From Peribacillus alkalitolerans (GTDB taxonomy: Bacteria > Bacillota > Bacilli > Bacillales > DSM-1321): a stretch of 55,524 nucleotides of DNA. The position numbers and the translations under genes were made by a program. The notes under the pieces were generated by a model. That model saw only the letters and a program-made list of their open reading frames with translations. It ran no database searches and was not told where the DNA came from. Of this stretch, positions 25,622 to 34,060 are shown in pieces; positions within the stretch are counted from its first letter, which is position 1; the number at the start of each line of letters is the position of its first letter. The DNA lies in assembly GCF_010882125.1 (NCBI RefSeq), contig NZ_JAAGVZ010000022.1, forward strand, positions 1 to 55,524, written 5' to 3'.

Positions 25622-26182
25622 TCAATCCTTAAATGTAGTGAATTTCGCAATACTGCTTTGTGCAAAGATTAAAAACCAAAGAGAGAAGAATAGATATATA
25701 GATGATAGGAAAATGGAAGCTGAGTCTCCTTGGTATTGATTTAAGATCCTTGAAGTAACTGGATAATAACCTCCCCCACCGATTAGGAGCACCACAATCG
25801 CAGAACCCCAATAGATAAAACGAATGCCTCGATTTCCTTTGCCGTTAGAAAGAATAGAAGAAAGTAAAATTTCTCGATATCTATACGACAGTACGAAAAA
25901 TACGATCCAAAGTATGATTACCATCCAACCATTCAATAAAAGGACCGCCGGTGAGAGAAGGTAAATGGAACATAAAAGAAAGCCCAAATACGCGGAGAAT
26001 CCTCTTAATCTTCTAGAGTTCGTGGACTTATTACTACTATCCAAATAAAGATTGAACAAAAAATAAGCAAGTAGAGTTACTCCTACAAAACTTATACTTC
26101 CTAAATTGAAATCGACGACCGAGAATAACGCAAACGAAAATACAAGTGGCAACAAAGTAAAAATGAGTACCTTTTTTCCCAT
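25622..26182 (-). CDS. membrane protein in the pilus operon, unknown function
   Basis: A 186-residue protein with five or six hydrophobic helices and a central basic loop (SSNKSTNSRRLRG). A short Gly-rich turn VVLLIGGGGYYPVTSRI lies near residue 140. RBS-like AGGAGAG lies upstream. It sits directly after the glycine-rich secreted protein (35-base gap), so it may anchor or export it; this is inference from position only. Confidence 0.62.
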   Translation of the reverse strand: MGKKVLIFTLLPLVFSFALFSVVDFNLGSISFVGVTLLAYFLFNLYLDSSNKSTNSRRLRGFSAYLGFLLCSIYLLSPAVLLLNGWMVIILWIVFFVLSYRYREILLSSILSNGKGNRGIRFIYWGSAIVVLLIGGGGYYPVTSRILNQYQGDSASIFLSSIYLFFSLWFLIFAQSSIAKFTTFKD

Positions 26183-26217
26183 ATAACTCTCTCCTATATC
26201 TACCTACATAGATGTTT

Positions 26218-27705
26218 CTATTTAAAAAACCCAGCAACCGTCGAACCGAATGAGCTATTTTTGATTTTATCAGCCAGCTTCTTTCCACCAGAAGCGATTC
26301 CATCATATGCCCATTTGAATCCTGACTTAACACCATCTTTAATTTTGCGACCTGTAGAGGTGTTATTTAAGAAACCAGTCACGACAATGCCTGCTACAGC
26401 TCCTGCAACAGTTCCGATTCCTGGCACCACCGATCCCGTCGCTGCTCCTGCAAGTGCGGAAGCCAAGATACCAGTTCCTGTACTTACTGCTGCTGTCCCA
26501 ATCCCGATAGTCACATCAGAGGAAAGTGAAGCTGCAAAATCAGTTGACGCCATTTTTCCTTTGTCTGGACCAAATGTGTAATCGTAAAGCGTCCCACCAG
26601 TTGATAATAGAATATTGGTCAGTCCATTTCCTTTCAATAATTCCTTTGGACCCCAGAACTTACTTCCTGTAAATGACCAATTATTTTTTAGTTCGGCTGA
26701 CATGGATTTCGCAAAGTTGAAATTATTCTTTGTGAAAGCTTCTACAGCATTTTGAGAAATCTTCTTACTTGAACGCAAAATGATTTCCCCGTTGCTCTTT
26801 GATTTAAGAATCACCTGGTTATTTTGAAATTTATTAAGGTAACTGTATAGCTTTCCTTCAAAAAACGACATGTTGCTTGCAAATCTATTCTTACCTTCGA
26901 TTCGATAGCGTCCATCGCTCAACTCCGTTAATCTGAAGCCGGACATTTGCGCGACAATCCCTTCTAGCGCATCATTCCCTTTAAAGAAAAGGTCTTTCGC
27001 TTCACCCATTTTTTCTATAAGGAAGTTACCCAGGCTTGCGTTTAAACCTTCAGAGCCATTACCCTTTGAGGCACTATTGTCTCCTTTTGCTTCATTTCCA
27101 CCAGCACCATTAGGTGTCGTTCCATTTCCTAAAGCCGAATTGCCTTTCGTAGCTTGACCACCACCTGTCGCTTGGCCGCCGACCAAACCTTGACTGCCAT
27201 TCGACGCTTGACCTCCGTTCAATCCTTGGCCATCATTTAATCCTATCCCACCATTCGGTCCTTTCCCTGTGCTACCAGGTTTACCACCCTCAATTCCATT
27301 TCCTCCATTTTGCCCATTTCCAGAAGTGACGGGGTTTCCTGGATCACTTGCATTCCCTACATTTAAACCAGGCATGGTAAACGCTATGCTTGGAGGTACC
27401 GGCGGAGAATTTGGGATAATAAAGACACCATTATGGTAAGGAAGAGCCGGAAAGATTATTTGACCCGAGGTTCCATTAGTACCCCCAGGATTAGCAGGGG
27501 TTCCAGGTGTATATACTTGACCTGGAATAATGAAATTTCCCCCACTGATCGGTTTTCCTCCTTGTACTGCTTTTCCTGGATCAATTGCTTTTCCTGGTGT
27601 GATAAACGAGCCTGCAAGCGCAATATACGGGAAGAATGTCCAAAACAAGAGAGTTACGACCATGAATACACTGGCAATTCGACTTAATTTCTTATGCTGC
27701 CCCAT
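26218..27705 (-). CDS. secreted glycine-rich protein with C-terminal Gly/Ala hydrophobic module
   Basis: A 495-residue exported protein. The signal peptide (1-31) ends ALA-G. Short PGK/GGK/PG turns repeat from 36 to 75 (TPGK, DPGK, QGGK, SGGN, IPGQ, TPGT). A low-complexity Gly/Asn/Gln region spans about 120-225 (units such as GLNGGQ, GLVGGQ, GGGQATKG). A compact domain follows (about 226-392). A Gly/Ala hydrophobic segment with glycine-zipper character (about 394-446, SVVPGIGTVAGAVAG) and a Lys-rich amphipathic tail (452-495) end it. The C-terminal module resembles those seen in secreted Bacillus toxin-like proteins; no catalytic domain is visible. AGGTGGGAG precedes the ATG. It lies 12 bases after the vWA lipoprotein in the Tad operon, so it could be an adhesin, a pilus-tip component or an effector. 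Function unknown. Confidence 0.7.
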   Translation of the reverse strand: MGQHKKLSRIASVFMVVTLLFWTFFPYIALAGSFITPGKAIDPGKAVQGGKPISGGNFIIPGQVYTPGTPANPGGTNGTSGQIIFPALPYHNGVFIIPNSPPVPPSIAFTMPGLNVGNASDPGNPVTSGNGQNGGNGIEGGKPGSTGKGPNGGIGLNDGQGLNGGQASNGSQGLVGGQATGGGQATKGNSALGNGTTPNGAGGNEAKGDNSASKGNGSEGLNASLGNFLIEKMGEAKDLFFKGNDALEGIVAQMSGFRLTELSDGRYRIEGKNRFASNMSFFEGKLYSYLNKFQNNQVILKSKSNGEIILRSSKKISQNAVEAFTKNNFNFAKSMSAELKNNWSFTGSKFWGPKELLKGNGLTNILLSTGGTLYDYTFGPDKGKMASTDFAASLSSDVTIGIGTAAVSTGTGILASALAGAATGSVVPGIGTVAGAVAGIVVTGFLNNTSTGRKIKDGVKSGFKWAYDGIASGGKKLADKIKNSSFGSTVAGFFK

Positions 27706-27716
27706 GTCTCTCCCAC

Positions 27717-29102
27717 CTATTGAGTATTTTGTTGATACTTTTCTTCCAAGGTCTTTATCGCATCGATATAGCTCTTTTCATTTAACGTTTTTAATTCCGC
27801 TTTAAAGGCTTCAACTTCCGCTTTAATCCAATCGTGATATTCGCTATTTTTTTCATCTAAGTATTTTTTGGCCTCATCTGTAATTAGGCCTTGCTCCCAA
27901 AGAACAAATACGATTAGCGATATAGTGTCGTATTCATCCTGTGCTTTGACTTCTTCCTTTGTGATATAGACAAAGATATCTATATCATTTTGGATTTTTT
28001 TCCCTTCAAGCCTTTGTAGGCCATCATTTTTCCACTGCTTCCAAGTCTCAGCAAGATTATTTATTTTCTCTAGTTCTTCGTTCAATTCACTTTCATCTGC
28101 AACGTTTGCATAGAGGCCTTCTGTGACATCAGCGATTTGTTTTAATTCGTTCTGACCTTTACTATCTACATCAAACCCTATGACATTTACAATGGGTGAG
28201 ATATTAGAAGAATAAAGATCTTTGGCAGCTTGAATTGGGTTATCCTCACATGTAGAGATTCCATCGCTTACTAAATAGACAATATTTGTATTTGTTTTAC
28301 CATCAAATTGGGATAAATCCTTTTGCGCTTCCTTCAACGCCAAACCTGTTGGAGTCCAGCCAGTTGGTTTGATTTTGCCAAGTGATGATGTGAATTGTGT
28401 CTCATTATAGGTAGAAATTGGGTACATGATTTCACTGCTTGAACAGGAAATCTGCTGATCGGAATCCGCATTGCTTCCCTTATGTCCATAAACACGCAGT
28501 CCCACTTTAGCTTCTTTAGGTAATTGTTGAACGAACTTCATAATGGATTCTTTAGCGGCTTCCATCTTCACGGTCCCATTCACCTTCTGAGCCATGCTAC
28601 CCGAAGCATCCAGGATGATTTCAACGTTCAAGTTTTCCTTAAATTGATAGCGGGAGTCCTTCATTTGTGGATCCCCTATCGCTTGAAACTTGAGCTGTCT
28701 GATTGCTTCTTCAGGTCCTTTATATTCCTCTTGTACTTGGCTTAATAGTTCATTATAAAATTGATCCATTTCCTTGTTAGTGGACTCTTTAGAAAGATCA
28801 GGTAGACCACTAAAAGTCTCGACCACCATCTTCTTATCCTCATCGTTTAAAAAGAAAGAAAAGTCGTTGTATTCTCCAACCGGCCTCATCTCAAGCTCTT
28901 GATAACTGTTTGGTAGAGGTTCCACTTCTACTTCTATTTCATCTTCTGTTGAGTTCTCAGTCTCATTTTTTTTATCTGGATTCTCTGAAGCGGCTACTTG
29001 TTTCTCCTCTTTCACTTCACTTATTTGCTCACCCTTGCTGCACCCGTTTAGGATGAGCGTAGCAAATAAGCAAGAAACAAATAGGTGTTTAAACTTCAAC
29101 AT
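27717..29102 (-). CDS. von Willebrand factor A domain lipoprotein
   Basis: A 461-residue lipoprotein. The signal peptide has lipobox LNGC (Cys21), followed by an acidic linker (31-65, rich in Glu/Asn). A helical segment comes next, and then a vWA domain (about 160-345) with the MIDAS motif DASGS at 165-169, the Thr in GWTPTGLAL and the Asp of LVSDGIS. A Lys/Glu-rich helical tail follows (360-461). It resembles B. subtilis YwmC/YwmD-type vWA lipoproteins. On the outer face of the membrane beside an Flp pilin, it probably binds a protein ligand in a metal-dependent way, as TadG-type vWA domains do in other Tad systems. Two Cys residues inside the domain (ISCSSS and STCEDN) could form a disulfide. 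Confidence 0.85.
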   Translation of the reverse strand: MLKFKHLFVSCLFATLILNGCSKGEQISEVKEEKQVAASENPDKKNETENSTEDEIEVEVEPLPNSYQELEMRPVGEYNDFSFFLNDEDKKMVVETFSGLPDLSKESTNKEMDQFYNELLSQVQEEYKGPEEAIRQLKFQAIGDPQMKDSRYQFKENLNVEIILDASGSMAQKVNGTVKMEAAKESIMKFVQQLPKEAKVGLRVYGHKGSNADSDQQISCSSSEIMYPISTYNETQFTSSLGKIKPTGWTPTGLALKEAQKDLSQFDGKTNTNIVYLVSDGISTCEDNPIQAAKDLYSSNISPIVNVIGFDVDSKGQNELKQIADVTEGLYANVADESELNEELEKINNLAETWKQWKNDGLQRLEGKKIQNDIDIFVYITKEEVKAQDEYDTISLIVFVLWEQGLITDEAKKYLDEKNSEYHDWIKAEVEAFKAELKTLNEKSYIDAIKTLEEKYQQNTQ

Positions 29103-29124
29103 CGTTTCCCCACCTTTTTTTGAA

Positions 29125-29331
29125 TTAGCCTACCATCTCCGTAATTTTCTTAATGATCTTTGTGATGACCTCTCCAATTCCTGCTTCTTGCTTACTTACT
29201 GCTTGGGATACAATACCTAACACCAAGATTAACAGTGCTGCTAAACCAAGCCACTCTAAAGATTGTGCTCCTCTTTCGTTTTTCACCGGGTACATCATCT
29301 TCACAAATAATTCCTGCATTTTTCTTTTCAT
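29125..29331 (-). CDS. flp: Flp-like type IVb pilin precursor
   Basis: A 68-residue protein. The basic leader ends NERG, followed by AQSLEWLG, so the prepilin peptidase pattern G|xxxxE is met with Glu at +5. One hydrophobic helix (ALLILVLGIVSQAV) and a short C-terminal helix complete the standard Flp pilin of about 45-50 mature residues. ATG 29331 was selected for the AGGAGAG about 10 bases upstream; a longer in-frame start at 29373 has no RBS. It lies between tadC and the vWA lipoprotein gene. It is probably the major subunit of the pilus. Confidence 0.78.
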   Translation of the reverse strand: MKRKMQELFVKMMYPVKNERGAQSLEWLGLAALLILVLGIVSQAVSKQEAGIGEVITKIIKKITEMVG

Positions 29332-29403
29332 TTTGTCTCTCTCCTCTTTTATGTTTTTTTGCTCTTTTCGCATAGATTGTTGTTTTAAACTATAATAGTT
29401 TGT

Positions 29404-29592
29404 CCGTTGATTTCCGCTCCTGGCACTCGCTTTCCGCGGGGAGTGATGGGAGCCTCCTCGGCGTTACCGCCTGTGGGGTCTCCCACTTCCCTCTATTTCC
29501 CGCAGGACATTGAATAATCTTCCTCGAAAAACACCGCACGAAGGAAATGCGAATGCATTTTCGATGAGTCAAGTGCCCTCCGCTACAATCAA
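29404..29592. repeat. GC-rich Bacillus interspersed repeat with terminal GTTGATT/AATCAAC
   Basis: A 189-bp element bounded by GTTGATT (29405) and AATCAAC (29586-29592), much richer in G+C than its surroundings. Internal stretches such as CGCTTTCCGCGGGG and GGAGCCTCCTCGGCG match an interspersed repeat that I recognise from many Bacillus genomes. GGGAG/CTCCC and GGCG/CGCC arms fold into stem-loops. It sits inside the Tad operon between tadC and the pilin gene and could affect the relative amounts of the two transcripts. It has no coding content. Confidence 0.8.
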
Positions 29593-29653
29593 CTCAGATA
29601 GTTAAAGTTTAATTACACCAAAAAAGTAACAAACTTTTCGAAAACAGCCTTAC

Positions 29654-30589
29654 TTATTTAAACAAATCAAATAGATTGCTATTTTCGTTGAACATATTGA
29701 TTAACATTAAACCAGCAATAAGAATTAGAGCTGAAGGCATCACTAGGAAAGTCGTAATCAATGTAACTTTCGGAGATGCTTTTGCCGCTTTTTCTTTTAC
29801 TTTTTCTTTCTTTATTTTTCTCATTTCTTCTGCTTGTTGCTTGAAGGTCTTGGATATGGGAACTCCAAGGCGCTCTCCTTGAATAAGAGATTTAATGAGT
29901 AATTGAAACTCTTTACTGTCATTTCTGGCCAATAATGTTTGGTAAGCTTGTGGCCTAGGAACCCCTACATCCGTTTCCTGGATAAACCGTCCGAACTCTT
30001 CCTGGATAGGACCTTCGAAATAAGGTGCAATATCCCTCAGAGCTTGATCCAACCCGACACCCGCTTGCAAGGTGACACTCATCGTATCCAAAAAGTCAGG
30101 GAGTTGAAAGGATAATTCCTCTTGCCTGGCCCTTGCTTTTCCTCTTAGCCAAAAAATGACACTGAAATACCCTAAAAGGGGATATACGATGACAGCTACT
30201 TGAGAAAACGGGAACTGTAGCACTAGGCTAATCCCACCTATAATTAACCCAAGAATCATCAAGAACATTTTTAGCCCTTGGAATCTAGCCACAGTAAGGT
30301 GATACGGAAATCCTGCCTGCATAAGCAGTCTATGAATTTCCTCATTCTCACTAAAAAAGTTGATTCTTTGGCCAAATTCTGAGAAGTCATCTGCATACCG
30401 GAAGATTTTTGTTAGGATCTTTTCTTTTTTCGTAGACTTCTTTTTCAAATCAAATTGTGAGTGAAAACTCTTTTGCTTAATTTCTTCCTTTAACTCTTCC
30501 TTCAAGACGAAATAAGTGTAAAAGCTACGTAAGGATAGAGCTAAAAAAAGCAACGTAAGAAATAGTATGATTACAATTAATCCATCCAT
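29654..30589 (-). CDS. tadC: TadC, inner-membrane platform protein (T2SSF)
   Basis: A 311-residue protein with an N-terminal membrane helix (3-25) and a pair of helices near 100-150. A T2SSF domain (about 165-290) begins PDFLDTMSVTLQAGVGLDQALRDIA in the usual way, and there is a C-terminal helix. TadB and TadC together form the platform on which the TadA motor acts. The ATG is three bases after the tadB stop. A repeat element and 322 bases separate it from the pilin gene downstream. Confidence 0.88.
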   Translation of the reverse strand: MDGLIVIILFLTLLFLALSLRSFYTYFVLKEELKEEIKQKSFHSQFDLKKKSTKKEKILTKIFRYADDFSEFGQRINFFSENEEIHRLLMQAGFPYHLTVARFQGLKMFLMILGLIIGGISLVLQFPFSQVAVIVYPLLGYFSVIFWLRGKARARQEELSFQLPDFLDTMSVTLQAGVGLDQALRDIAPYFEGPIQEEFGRFIQETDVGVPRPQAYQTLLARNDSKEFQLLIKSLIQGERLGVPISKTFKQQAEEMRKIKKEKVKEKAAKASPKVTLITTFLVMPSALILIAGLMLINMFNENSNLFDLFK

Positions 30590-30592
30590 TTT

Positions 30593-31519
30593 TCACACCT
30601 TTATATTCGTGACTTTTCTTACAAGAATGAAAGTAAGGACGGTCCCCGTTAGGAAAAGTAAAAATAAGATGATGCCCAACCCAGAAAATAAGGGATCTAA
30701 AAATCCATCTATCACATTATTCATCATTAACACTAGAAAAATGGGAATGACAGGGACAATATAAGCAACATATCTTTGTTCCGCCGTCATGGTTTTGATT
30801 TCTTGCTGGAGCAACTTCCGTTCTTCTAACGTCTGGCCCATTTCATCCAATACCGCGAATAGGTTTCCACCGGCTTTTTTCTGAATCAACAGGGTCGCTA
30901 CGAACAAACGGAATTCCCTGCTATCTATCCGCTTTTCCATAGAACGGAGAGCAACCGTAAAGTCGATTCCGAGAGCTAACTCGTTTGCCATTCTCTTAAA
31001 CTCACCTTTTGCTGGTTGACTTACTTCCTGGACTACCAAATTGATACTTTGTGTCAGTGTCATTCCCGACCTAGTGCCATTGGCCAGTGTCCTGCATATT
31101 TGAGGGAGTTGCTCAATAAAACGTTCCTTCATCTTATTTTTCCGTAAAAGGAAAATAAGCTTTTTAACCCCTTCTAATACCAATCCTGCCAAAATGAAAT
31201 TGATAGGGAATGTTATACTAAAAAAATTATTTAGGACAATAATGACTCCCATATACGCTACTACAAGAGCACCGATATATTCTGAAGGCGTGAAGGGAAT
31301 ATTTGCTTCTGACAGCCTTTTTTGGATTGGCTTGGCATATTCTGCTCGATCGAACCGATCCCCTAAGAGGACGATGGCACTCTTCCTCTTTTCTCCATCC
31401 TGGTAAAGATGATTGACTCTTTTTTTCCACTCCCTCTTTTCTTTCCTCACATCTAAAAGAAAATAAAGAGCAATAATGGAAACAAAAACAGCAGCGGTCG
31501 TTATGAAAGCGGCGATCAC
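30593..31519 (-). CDS. tadB: TadB, inner-membrane platform protein (T2SSF)
   Basis: A 308-residue protein with an N-terminal helix (2-22), central helices (about 85-120), a T2SSF domain (about 135-260; ICRTLANGTRSGMTLTQSI and KKAGGNLFAVLDEMGQTL) and two C-terminal helices. It starts with GTG 31519, overlapping the tadA stop by four bases, with GGGGAGGT eight bases upstream. It is the partner of TadC. Confidence 0.88.
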   Translation of the reverse strand: MIAAFITTAAVFVSIIALYFLLDVRKEKREWKKRVNHLYQDGEKRKSAIVLLGDRFDRAEYAKPIQKRLSEANIPFTPSEYIGALVVAYMGVIIVLNNFFSITFPINFILAGLVLEGVKKLIFLLRKNKMKERFIEQLPQICRTLANGTRSGMTLTQSINLVVQEVSQPAKGEFKRMANELALGIDFTVALRSMEKRIDSREFRLFVATLLIQKKAGGNLFAVLDEMGQTLEERKLLQQEIKTMTAEQRYVAYIVPVIPIFLVLMMNNVIDGFLDPLFSGLGIILFLLFLTGTVLTFILVRKVTNIKV

Positions 31520-32868
31520 ATGCCCACCTCCCCATATACTTCGGTGAAGGCTGTATCAGGTATCTTTATACCGAAATAGGAAAGCTTTTCTAAGCATTGC
31601 GGAATTTGGCCAGTTGGAGTGAAATAGCCTTCTATCGTTCCATCACTTCTCATACCAGTACGTTTAAAAATGAAAATGTCCTTTACCTCATGTGTTCCAT
31701 CTGATTTCTTGGAAACTTCTGAGATGGATACAATTTTCCTTGTACCATCCGTCAATCGAGTAGCCTGAATAATAATGTCCAGTGCCCCAACAATGTATTC
31801 CCTAATAATATGGCTAGGCAGTTCCATTCCTGCCATGACAACCATAGCTTCAACCCTTCGTAGTGCATCATCTGGGGAATTGGCATGGACAGTCGTTAAT
31901 GATCCTTCATGACCTGTATTCATGGCTTGAAGCATGTCAAATGCTTCACCGCTTCTAACCTCACCAACGATGATCCTGTCAGGTCTCATCCTTAAGGCGT
32001 TCTTCACTAATTGTCGTATCGAAATTTCACCGCTGCCTTCCACATTCGCAGGCCTGGCTTCCATCCCGACGACATTCGGGCGATTCAATCGTAATTCTGC
32101 TGAATCTTCAATTGTCACGACCCGTTCACCAAAAGGTATTGAAGTTCCCAATACATTCAACAAGGACGTCTTACCGCTACCCGTCCCTCCAGAGATTAGA
32201 ATATTCAGCTTGGAAGTCACGACTGCCTTCAAAAACTCAGCCATCGCTGAATTGAGCGTGTTAAAGGATAAAAAATCATCCATTTTAAATGGATCTTTCC
32301 TGAACTTCCGGATGGAAACAAGTGTCCCGTTAAGGCTGACTGGAGGAATGACTGCATTTACACGGCTTCCATCTGGCAATCTAGCATCTACCATAGGAGA
32401 GCTTTCATCGATTCTCCTCCCAATCGGTGCCACGATTCGATCAACCACATGTCGTACATGTTCATCACTTCGAAACACGATATCTGTCAATTCAAGCTTC
32501 CCGAGCTTTTCCACATATACTTCGTTCCAACCATTTATAAGTATTTCAGTAATTGTCTCATCATTAATGAGCGGCTCCAGCGGCCCATACCCCACCGATT
32601 CGTCTAATATTCTAGTAATCAATATTTCCTTATCATGCCGGGAAATGACCGTTCTTTCCTCCGACATGAATTGACTGACCAACTGTTCGATCCTTAAACG
32701 CATTTCACCTTGTGACAGTTTGGTTAACACCTCAAGGTTTGTGTCCCGGAGTAGTCTAGCCTTATAATGATCGACTAGTTCATCCACAAGATGATTTTCA
32801 TATTGGTACGATTGAATCTTTGCCAGACCGGTCATTCTTTCTTTTCTTTTATCAAATATGGACGTCAT
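31516..32868 (-). CDS. tadA: TadA/CpaF pilus assembly ATPase
   Basis: A 450-residue secretion ATPase. The N-terminal domain contains the VGYGPLEPLINDETITEILING segment typical of CpaF/TadA. The core has Walker A SGGTGSGKTSLLN, the Asp box VTIEDSAELRL, the Walker B-like RMRPDRIIVGEVRSGEA and the His box NTGHEGSLTTVHANS. It powers pilus polymerisation. ATG 32868 has AGGAGGAAG seven bases upstream; a start 36 bases earlier lacks an RBS. It overlaps tadB by four bases and follows tadZ by 11. Confidence 0.95.
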   Translation of the reverse strand: MTSIFDKRKERMTGLAKIQSYQYENHLVDELVDHYKARLLRDTNLEVLTKLSQGEMRLRIEQLVSQFMSEERTVISRHDKEILITRILDESVGYGPLEPLINDETITEILINGWNEVYVEKLGKLELTDIVFRSDEHVRHVVDRIVAPIGRRIDESSPMVDARLPDGSRVNAVIPPVSLNGTLVSIRKFRKDPFKMDDFLSFNTLNSAMAEFLKAVVTSKLNILISGGTGSGKTSLLNVLGTSIPFGERVVTIEDSAELRLNRPNVVGMEARPANVEGSGEISIRQLVKNALRMRPDRIIVGEVRSGEAFDMLQAMNTGHEGSLTTVHANSPDDALRRVEAMVVMAGMELPSHIIREYIVGALDIIIQATRLTDGTRKIVSISEVSKKSDGTHEVKDIFIFKRTGMRSDGTIEGYFTPTGQIPQCLEKLSYFGIKIPDTAFTEVYGEVGM

Positions 32869-32879
32869 CGATCTTCCTC

Positions 32880-34031
32880 CTACTTCACCGCTGTCAAAGC
32901 CCATTTTCGAACATCCTTGGCAAAAGGAATCAACCTTCTTTCTTTGGGAATCTTCCGCACTGGCTCTCCCTTATTAATAAAAGGTTGAAGACCTTTGTAA
33001 TCTAACCGGATTGTTCCTCCAATTGGGAAACGGAGGATATTTTTCAAATCTTTCTCTTGGACTTCATTTTCCTTGCCTGTTTTATTTAGAAGGATAGATG
33101 TACGAGATGGCAATTCGATGCCAAGTCTCATTGATAAGTCTTCGAATTGCTTTAATAGCTTTAAAGAAGGTGTATCTGGTGTCAGCACATAATGGATTCG
33201 ATCAGACTCCTCTAATGCTGTGACCACCTGAGCATTTATATGGGAAGGCAGATCGACTACCACAAAATCAAAACTCCGTCGGCAAGTACGTAGCAGTTTT
33301 GCGATAAATTCATCTGTCAATGTTTCGGCTAACTCTGCATCGCATGGACTCAATAACACATCCAATTTGGAAGAAGGAATTTTTTGGGCCACATTCCTTA
33401 TATGGCTTTCGTTCAATTCATTCGCAACTGGCAACAAATCAGCGATGGAACGATTAGAATCAATCGACAGCAACGTTTCCGTACCGCCAAACTGCAAATT
33501 CAAATCAATGAGAATAACTTCTGCATTCGTTTCAAGTTTTAGTGTCTGGGCAAAAGAGGATGCCAAGATGGAAGTTCCCGCACCTCCCTTATTGCTAAAG
33601 ACAGAGATGATCTGACCCCTTCCTCTCGAGAAAGAAGAAATTTTTTTTTCGTTTTTCGTCTTATGAACTTCATAATTTGTGCAAATGGTAGGAAATCTAC
33701 TAATCAATAAACTTAGTTCATCAGGATAGACAAAAAATTCTGCCGCTCCCGCTCTTGTCACGCTTCTCAAAGTAGTAAAATCAGAAGTTTTGCTGATATA
33801 AATGACAAGTGTGGTAGGACTGATCGATGTTATGTACTGGATGCTTTCTACTGAAATATCATTCTCTGGCTGAACAAATATAATGATATTTCGGACGTCA
33901 CGATGAATCTCTCTAATCACATCTATCGGCTGTATATGCTGGATGGAATATTGGTCAGAAAAAGCGTTTAATAGCTGGTTATGGATGTTTTCATCATCAC
34001 TGACTAAAAGTATGTTTAATTTCTCTTCCAT
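32880..34031 (-). CDS. tadZ: TadZ/CpaE-like ParA-type ATPase
   Basis: A 383-residue protein. The N-terminal receiver-like domain (about 1-115) lacks an obvious phospho-acceptor Asp. A MinD/ParA-type ATPase follows, with deviant Walker A NKGGAGTS (148-154), switch-I-like DLNLQFGG and Walker B FVVVDLPSH. TadZ/CpaE localises the pilus machine at its assembly site. ATG 34031 follows AGAGGG by six bases; the in-frame ATG six bases earlier overlaps that site. It lies between cpaB and tadA. Confidence 0.88.
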   Translation of the reverse strand: MEEKLNILLVSDDENIHNQLLNAFSDQYSIQHIQPIDVIREIHRDVRNIIIFVQPENDISVESIQYITSISPTTLVIYISKTSDFTTLRSVTRAGAAEFFVYPDELSLLISRFPTICTNYEVHKTKNEKKISSFSRGRGQIISVFSNKGGAGTSILASSFAQTLKLETNAEVILIDLNLQFGGTETLLSIDSNRSIADLLPVANELNESHIRNVAQKIPSSKLDVLLSPCDAELAETLTDEFIAKLLRTCRRSFDFVVVDLPSHINAQVVTALEESDRIHYVLTPDTPSLKLLKQFEDLSMRLGIELPSRTSILLNKTGKENEVQEKDLKNILRFPIGGTIRLDYKGLQPFINKGEPVRKIPKERRLIPFAKDVRKWALTAVK

Positions 34032-34060
34032 GGTCATCCCTCTTCTGGCTTCTTCTCAAA

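Noticed and set aside
31934-32674. 246-codon plus-strand frame opposite tadA
   Set aside because: It is the antisense of a strongly conserved ATPase gene, and Ser/Thr-rich composition is typical of a shadow frame.
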